NCBI GenBank assembly: GCA_963761755.1
Contig: CAVXIC010000013.1
Span: forward strand, 682,001 to 746,000
Direction: 5' to 3'
DNA: 64,000 nt
Source: CAJXVA01 sp963761755
GTDB taxonomy: Bacteria; Myxococcota_A; Polyangia; Nannocystales; Nannocystaceae
Part shown: positions 56,096 to 64,000 of the stretch, one piece after another
How positions within the stretch are numbered: position 1 is the first letter of the stretch
How the letters are laid out: the number at the start of each line of letters is the position of its first letter
Notes under the pieces: model-generated
Told to the model about the DNA's origin: nothing
Seen by the model: only the letters and a program-made list of their open reading frames with translations
Databases searched by the model: none
Made by a program: the position numbers and the translations under genes

Positions 56096-57194
56096 GGCCG
56101 AGGCGGCGACCGCGGTCGCGAATCTCGGCGTCGGCGCCGAACACCGTCGCGAAGACGGCTGCGCGGATCCACATGCCGTTGCGAACCTGACGCCACACGA
56201 CGAAGCCGGGGTGGTCCTCCCACTCGTCGGGAAGCTCGTTGACGCGCGGGAGGGGGTGCATCAGCACGCAGTCGGGCCGGATGAACTTTCGATACTCGGT
56301 GTCGAGGATGAAATCTCCGGCCGCCCCGAGCTTCTTGCCGTCCGCGGGCTGCCCCTGAGCGTCTCCGTCGTCCCACTCCTGCTGCAGCCGCGTCATGTAC
56401 ATGGCGTCGATGCTCTCGCCATGCTCGCGCAGCAGCGGCTCGATCGCGTGGTGTACGTGGACTTCGATCTCGTGCCCGCGAATGTACTCGAGCAGGTCGT
56501 CGTCGGGCTCGTAGGCGGGCGGCGACACGAAGTGAATCTTGGGCTTCTCGAACTTCGTGAGCAGGTAGGCGAGCGACCGACCGGCACGGTTGCGGGCGAT
56601 GTCGCCGACGATCATGACGGTCTTGCCATCGACCCCACCGCGCTCGGCCAGCGAGTACCGAAGCGTGTGGAAATCGAGCAGCGACTGGGTGACGTGCTGG
56701 CTCTTGCCACTGCCCGCCGAGATCACGGGGATGCAGCGCCGGGTCTTGGACAGGGCCCAGGACGCTCGAATGCCAAAGTCGTCGTCGGGGTGCCGGGCGA
56801 CGATCGCGTCGAAGAAGCTCGACAGGGTGCGGACGCTGTCCTCGACCGACTCTCCCTTGGAGAAGGAGCTGGTGCGAATGTCGGAGACGAGTCGGCTGTG
56901 CGCGCCGAGCTTGTCGGCGGCGGCGACGAAGGACTCGGCCGTTCGCGTGCTGGGCTGCGCGAACAGGTTCATGATCCGAGCGCCTCGCAGCAGGTTGCGC
57001 AAGTAGTCGCGCCCCTCGACGTGTCGGTCGAGCCGCCGAATGGCGGTGGCCGTGTCGCACAAGTTGCCCAGCTCTTCCTTGCTGAACTGCTGCGAGATCA
57101 GCACGAAGAAGTGCCGCCCCTCGCGTTTGAGAACCTTGGCTCGCCGGCTGCGGCTGGCGAGACTGTCACGAAACTCTTCGAAGGATAGATCCAT
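56088..57194 (-). CDS. pyrB: Aspartate carbamoyltransferase, long form
   Basis: 368 residues, about 50 longer than usual because of an N-terminal extension. Active-site motifs: FAQPSTRTAESF, SSFSKGESVEDSVRTL, GSGKSQHVTQSLLDFHTL, VGDIARNRAGRSL and MHPLPRVNELP, all in aspartate-transcarbamoylase order. It catalyses the first committed step of pyrimidine synthesis. It is not next to other pyr genes, and no pyrI is visible. A paralogue acting on another substrate cannot be excluded. Confidence 0.85.
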   Translation of the reverse strand: MDLSFEEFRDSLASRSRRAKVLKREGRHFFVLISQQFSKEELGNLCDTATAIRRLDRHVEGRDYLRNLLRGARIMNLFAQPSTRTAESFVAAADKLGAHSRLVSDIRTSSFSKGESVEDSVRTLSSFFDAIVARHPDDDFGIRASWALSKTRRCIPVISAGSGKSQHVTQSLLDFHTLRYSLAERGGVDGKTVMIVGDIARNRAGRSLAYLLTKFEKPKIHFVSPPAYEPDDDLLEYIRGHEIEVHVHHAIEPLLREHGESIDAMYMTRLQQEWDDGDAQGQPADGKKLGAAGDFILDTEYRKFIRPDCVLMHPLPRVNELPDEWEDHPGFVVWRQVRNGMWIRAAVFATVFGADAEIRDRGRRLGLM

Positions 57195-57264
57195 GGCGAC
57201 CTCTGAGGCGGTTTGCGCAGCAGACTACCGTAGCCATGTGACAGGATGGCTTCAGGAATTGCGA

Positions 57265-57296
57265 AGCCCCGCGCCTGGCGGTCCAGGAGCGGGGCT
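57265..57296 (-). terminator. Strong hairpin downstream of the FKBP gene
   Basis: AGCCCCGC (57265-57272) and GCGGGGCT (57289-57296) enclose a second stem CCTGG/CCAGG with a 4-nt loop. On the minus strand it follows the stop of the FKBP gene by about 30 nt, with only a weak T-rich tail. Probably a terminator. Confidence 0.6.
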
Positions 57297-57325
57297 CGTT
57301 CAGTGAGATCGCGCGCGGGTTCCCG

Positions 57326-58720
<1,395 letters not shown>

Positions 58721-58766
58721 TGTAGCAGCCTCTCGCACCCCGGGGCGCGGACTTTGTCGGACCCGA

Positions 58767-58970
58767 TCAAGCGTCGTTTTCGGCGTCGTTTTGCAGGGTT
58801 TCGAGGGTTGCGGCGAGCTTGAGCAGCCGCTGCGCGAGCTTGCGCGTCTCCTCCGCATCGAGCTCGACGGGTTGGCCCGTGCTCGTGACGGCCTTGAGCT
58901 GAACGCAGCGAGGTGCGTCGACCCATGCCATGGCCTCCTTGACCCGCACCATTTCCGCCGTCGTGTTCAT
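58767..58970 (-). CDS. Small conserved-looking hypothetical protein
   Basis: 67 residues from ATG 58970 with clear coding character (G/C at third positions). It shows an N-terminal MVRVKEAMAWVDAP and a heptad-like helix (ETRKLAQRLLKLAATLETLQN). Soluble. No family recognised. It lies 47 bp upstream of the FKBP gene on the same strand, so it is likely cotranscribed. Confidence 0.6.
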   Translation of the reverse strand: MNTTAEMVRVKEAMAWVDAPRCVQLKAVTSTGQPVELDAEETRKLAQRLLKLAATLETLQNDAENDA

Positions 58971-59037
58971 CGGTCGCGGACCATAGCAGAGCGCGCGGAC
59001 CGACGTCAGCCCGGTCCCGCCGCGCTATGATTTCGCC

Positions 59038-60006
59038 ATGGTACGAAGGTTGGGCGCGTTGCTTTGTCTTGTGGCGGCGGCGTGTCGCTTCGACAGCGCT
59101 CCGGGGGGGACCGGTGGAGACCTCGGAGGCAGCACGGCGGCGAGCGAGTCGACGTCCTCCACGGGGCCAGCCCCGTCGAGCACGTCCCTCACGACCACCG
59201 GGGATGATCCTCGGCTGACGACGACTGGCGCGGGCGCCTCCTCGAGCGCGTCTGCGACGACGACGGATTCGGTCGACACCTCCTCGAGCAGCGAGTCGGG
59301 ACGTGCCACCACGACCGGAGGCGCGCTCGAGCTCGAGGTCGCCGAAGCGCTGCTCGTTTCGCTGGACGCGACCAAGGGCGACTTGTCCGACGAGGCATGG
59401 ATCAACCGTGGGTCCTTGGGGGACTTCTCGACGATCGGGAACCCGATCCCGGGCGTCAGCAATGGCGTGATGGCGGCACGCATCTCCAGCGACAACGGCT
59501 ACGTCAGCGCGGACGAGGCTCCCGCGACGCTCGTGGGGGTGGACCCGACGCGAAGTGTCGAGGTTTGGGCCTACAACCCCTCGACGACAGCCGAGGAGAC
59601 GATGGTGGCGTGGGGACGTCGCGGAGGCCCGGCCGGATCCAACTTCGGGTTCAACTACGGGGACAACTCCAACTTCGGCGCGATGACGCACTGGGAGATC
59701 GACCTGGGGTGGGGAGCGATGGTTCCCGAGGTGGGTGTGTGGCACCACCTCGTCTTTACGTTCGATGGGGGGGTGGCCCGGGCCTACGCCGACGGTGTGC
59801 TCGCGAACGAGAGGGCTTTCGCCTCGGGGGAGATCGACACGCACGCCGATGAACGCATCCTCATCGGCGCGCAGTGGGAGGCCAACGGTTCCTACAGCCG
59901 GTGGGGCTCGCTGTCGCTGGCCCGGGTGCGCGTGCACGCGGGGACCCTCTCCGAGCGCCAGATCGCGGCGAACTACGAGCTTGAGCGGGACGAGTTCCAG
60001 CCCTGA
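59038..60006 (+). CDS. Lipoprotein with LamG-like (concanavalin-type) domain
   Basis: 322 residues; lipobox VAAAC (Cys16). Ser/Thr linker to about residue 100, then a LamG/concanavalin A-like domain (SVEVWAYNPSTTAEETMVAWGRRGG, WHHLVFTFDGGVARAYADGVLANE, RWGSLSLARVRVHAGTLSERQIAANY), the pattern of the LamG_3 fold used for carbohydrate or surface binding. Exposed on the outer membrane by inference. Confidence 0.85.
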   Translation: MVRRLGALLCLVAAACRFDSAPGGTGGDLGGSTAASESTSSTGPAPSSTSLTTTGDDPRLTTTGAGASSSASATTTDSVDTSSSSESGRATTTGGALELEVAEALLVSLDATKGDLSDEAWINRGSLGDFSTIGNPIPGVSNGVMAARISSDNGYVSADEAPATLVGVDPTRSVEVWAYNPSTTAEETMVAWGRRGGPAGSNFGFNYGDNSNFGAMTHWEIDLGWGAMVPEVGVWHHLVFTFDGGVARAYADGVLANERAFASGEIDTHADERILIGAQWEANGSYSRWGSLSLARVRVHAGTLSERQIAANYELERDEFQP

Positions 60007-60110
60007 GCTGCGGCGCTGAAGATCCCGCGCAGCGCGTGGGGCCCGCGACAGTGTCCGAACCGGACAGAGCATTGGCCGATCCCGACTTCGACCTCGCGCG
60101 GATGCTCCGC

Positions 60111-60821
60111 TCAGGCGTCGAGCTCGGGATAGTGTCGGAAGATGCCGTGTTCGTTGAAGGGGAGCGCGCGCGGTGAGGCGAGGTAGGCGGCGACGTTGGG
60201 CCGAGCCTCCACCCGCCGGGCGAGCGCGAGCAGGGCGGGGATGCTCGGCGCGTGGGCGGCGAACGCCTTGGGAAACGCGTGCTCGAGGCCGCGCAGGACG
60301 ACCCGTGCCATGAGGTCCGGGTAGGTGAACCCCGTGGCCAAATGCTGGCCGTCGCCGTGGGTGACCACGCGCTCGAAGTGCTGCAGCCACTTGCCGAGTC
60401 GGTCGGCGAGAAAGTGCTCGGCGCGGAGCCTCGCGGCGTCGCGCTGCTCCTCGTAGGTCAGTCCGACCGCCAGGGGATGGTGGGTATCGTGCGCTTCGAG
60501 CAGGAGGTCGCTCCAGCCCAGGAAGTGCTGCTGGGCGAGCGCACGACCCTCTTCGGTCGGGGGCGCGAGCCCGTGCCGCTCCGCGAGGTAGCGGACGATT
60601 GCGGCGGACTGACTGAGGACCAGCGCGCCGTGTCGAAGCACGGGCGGTGCGAAGGGCCGCGGCTCCCCGAGCTCACCCTCGCGAACGTCGAGCACCGCGT
60701 CGATGCCCTGCTCCCGGGCGACGTCACGGTATGTGGCGCCAGCGTCTTCGAGCACGAGGCGGATGACCTCACCGCGCCCGGGGATCATCGGCCAGTAGTA
60801 GAGTTCGTAGGAGGCCGTCAC
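60111..60821 (-). CDS. Glutathione S-transferase
   Basis: 236 residues from GTG 60821. N-terminal thioredoxin-like half with YYWPMIPGRGEVIRLVLEDAG and LSQSAAIVRYLAERHGL (the GSH-binding Ser in QSAAI), then a helical C-terminal half with YPDLMARVVLRGLEHAFP. Most like sigma/alpha-type soluble GSTs. It conjugates glutathione to electrophiles; the exact substrate is unknown. Its start is 15 bp after the end of gltB on the same strand. Confidence 0.88.
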   Translation of the reverse strand: MTASYELYYWPMIPGRGEVIRLVLEDAGATYRDVAREQGIDAVLDVREGELGEPRPFAPPVLRHGALVLSQSAAIVRYLAERHGLAPPTEEGRALAQQHFLGWSDLLLEAHDTHHPLAVGLTYEEQRDAARLRAEHFLADRLGKWLQHFERVVTHGDGQHLATGFTYPDLMARVVLRGLEHAFPKAFAAHAPSIPALLALARRVEARPNVAAYLASPRALPFNEHGIFRHYPELDA

Positions 60822-60836
60822 GGGGGCTACGATGCC

Positions 60837-64000
<3,164 letters not shown>

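Overview
The window reads as chromosomal DNA of a myxobacterium, most likely a Nannocystis-type member of the Myxococcota. The grounds are very high G+C with strong G/C at third codon positions, many lipoproteins with long Ser/Thr/Gly linkers, a MYXO-CTERM-like sorting tail, D-x-D-N-D-x-D-G-x-x-D-C calcium-type repeats, a response regulator of the NtrC (enhancer-binding) type, a protein-kinase-like receptor with PEGA neighbours, and many surface hydrolases. This is inference from sequence style; there is no rRNA or tRNA gene, CRISPR array, IS element or phage module.

Layout. 1-9.5 kb: start of an outer-membrane barrel protein (runs off the left edge), a tandem-DsbA lipoprotein, an orphan ABC ATPase, two tiny membrane proteins behind a near-perfect sigma-54 promoter, a PhoD phosphatase, a Pal-like lipoprotein, an ICMT-like methyltransferase coupled to a zinc-ribbon protein, a SAM methyltransferase and an HPt-like protein. 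9.5-18.5 kb: a lipid kinase, malic enzyme MaeB, a signalling locus (histidine kinase plus REC-PAS-kinase, divergent from an NtrC-type regulator across a perfect palindrome) and NDH-2. 18.5-30.3 kb: YceK-like lipoprotein, SodC, a Rieske/glutamate-synthase fusion, an M3 peptidase, GrpE, a methyltransferase, a five-BON lipoprotein and an ACE-like M2 peptidase. 30.3-46.4 kb: mostly surface proteins (Cys-rich lipoproteins, a MORN lipoprotein, a pectinacetylesterase-like enzyme, a cyanophycinase-like protein, a beta-helix protein, an L,D-transpeptidase), a SUKH protein, a DCC/YndJ pair, and the least gene-dense stretch (38.7-41.6 kb).

46.4-54.7 kb: a tight minus-strand operon encodes a secreted nuclease, a lipoprotein with eleven D-x-D-N-D repeats and a barrel protein with three such repeats. 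Further along are an SDR enzyme and a kinase-fold protein that lacks catalytic residues. All of these except the SDR gene carry single-base frameshifts, eight in about 5 kb, which looks more like sequence or assembly error than decay. 54.7-64 kb: a PEGA protein, a stub lipoprotein, an aspartate carbamoyltransferase, a triple-FKBP lipoprotein, a LamG lipoprotein, a glutathione transferase and most of glutamate synthase GltB (runs off the right edge).

The window is dominated by cell-envelope biology: at least fifteen lipoproteins, several exported hydrolases and dedicated signalling. The best candidate for an undescribed unit is the nuclease / repeat lipoprotein / repeat-barrel operon, followed by the two-kinase / NtrC-like locus whose regulator lacks the sigma-54 contact loop.
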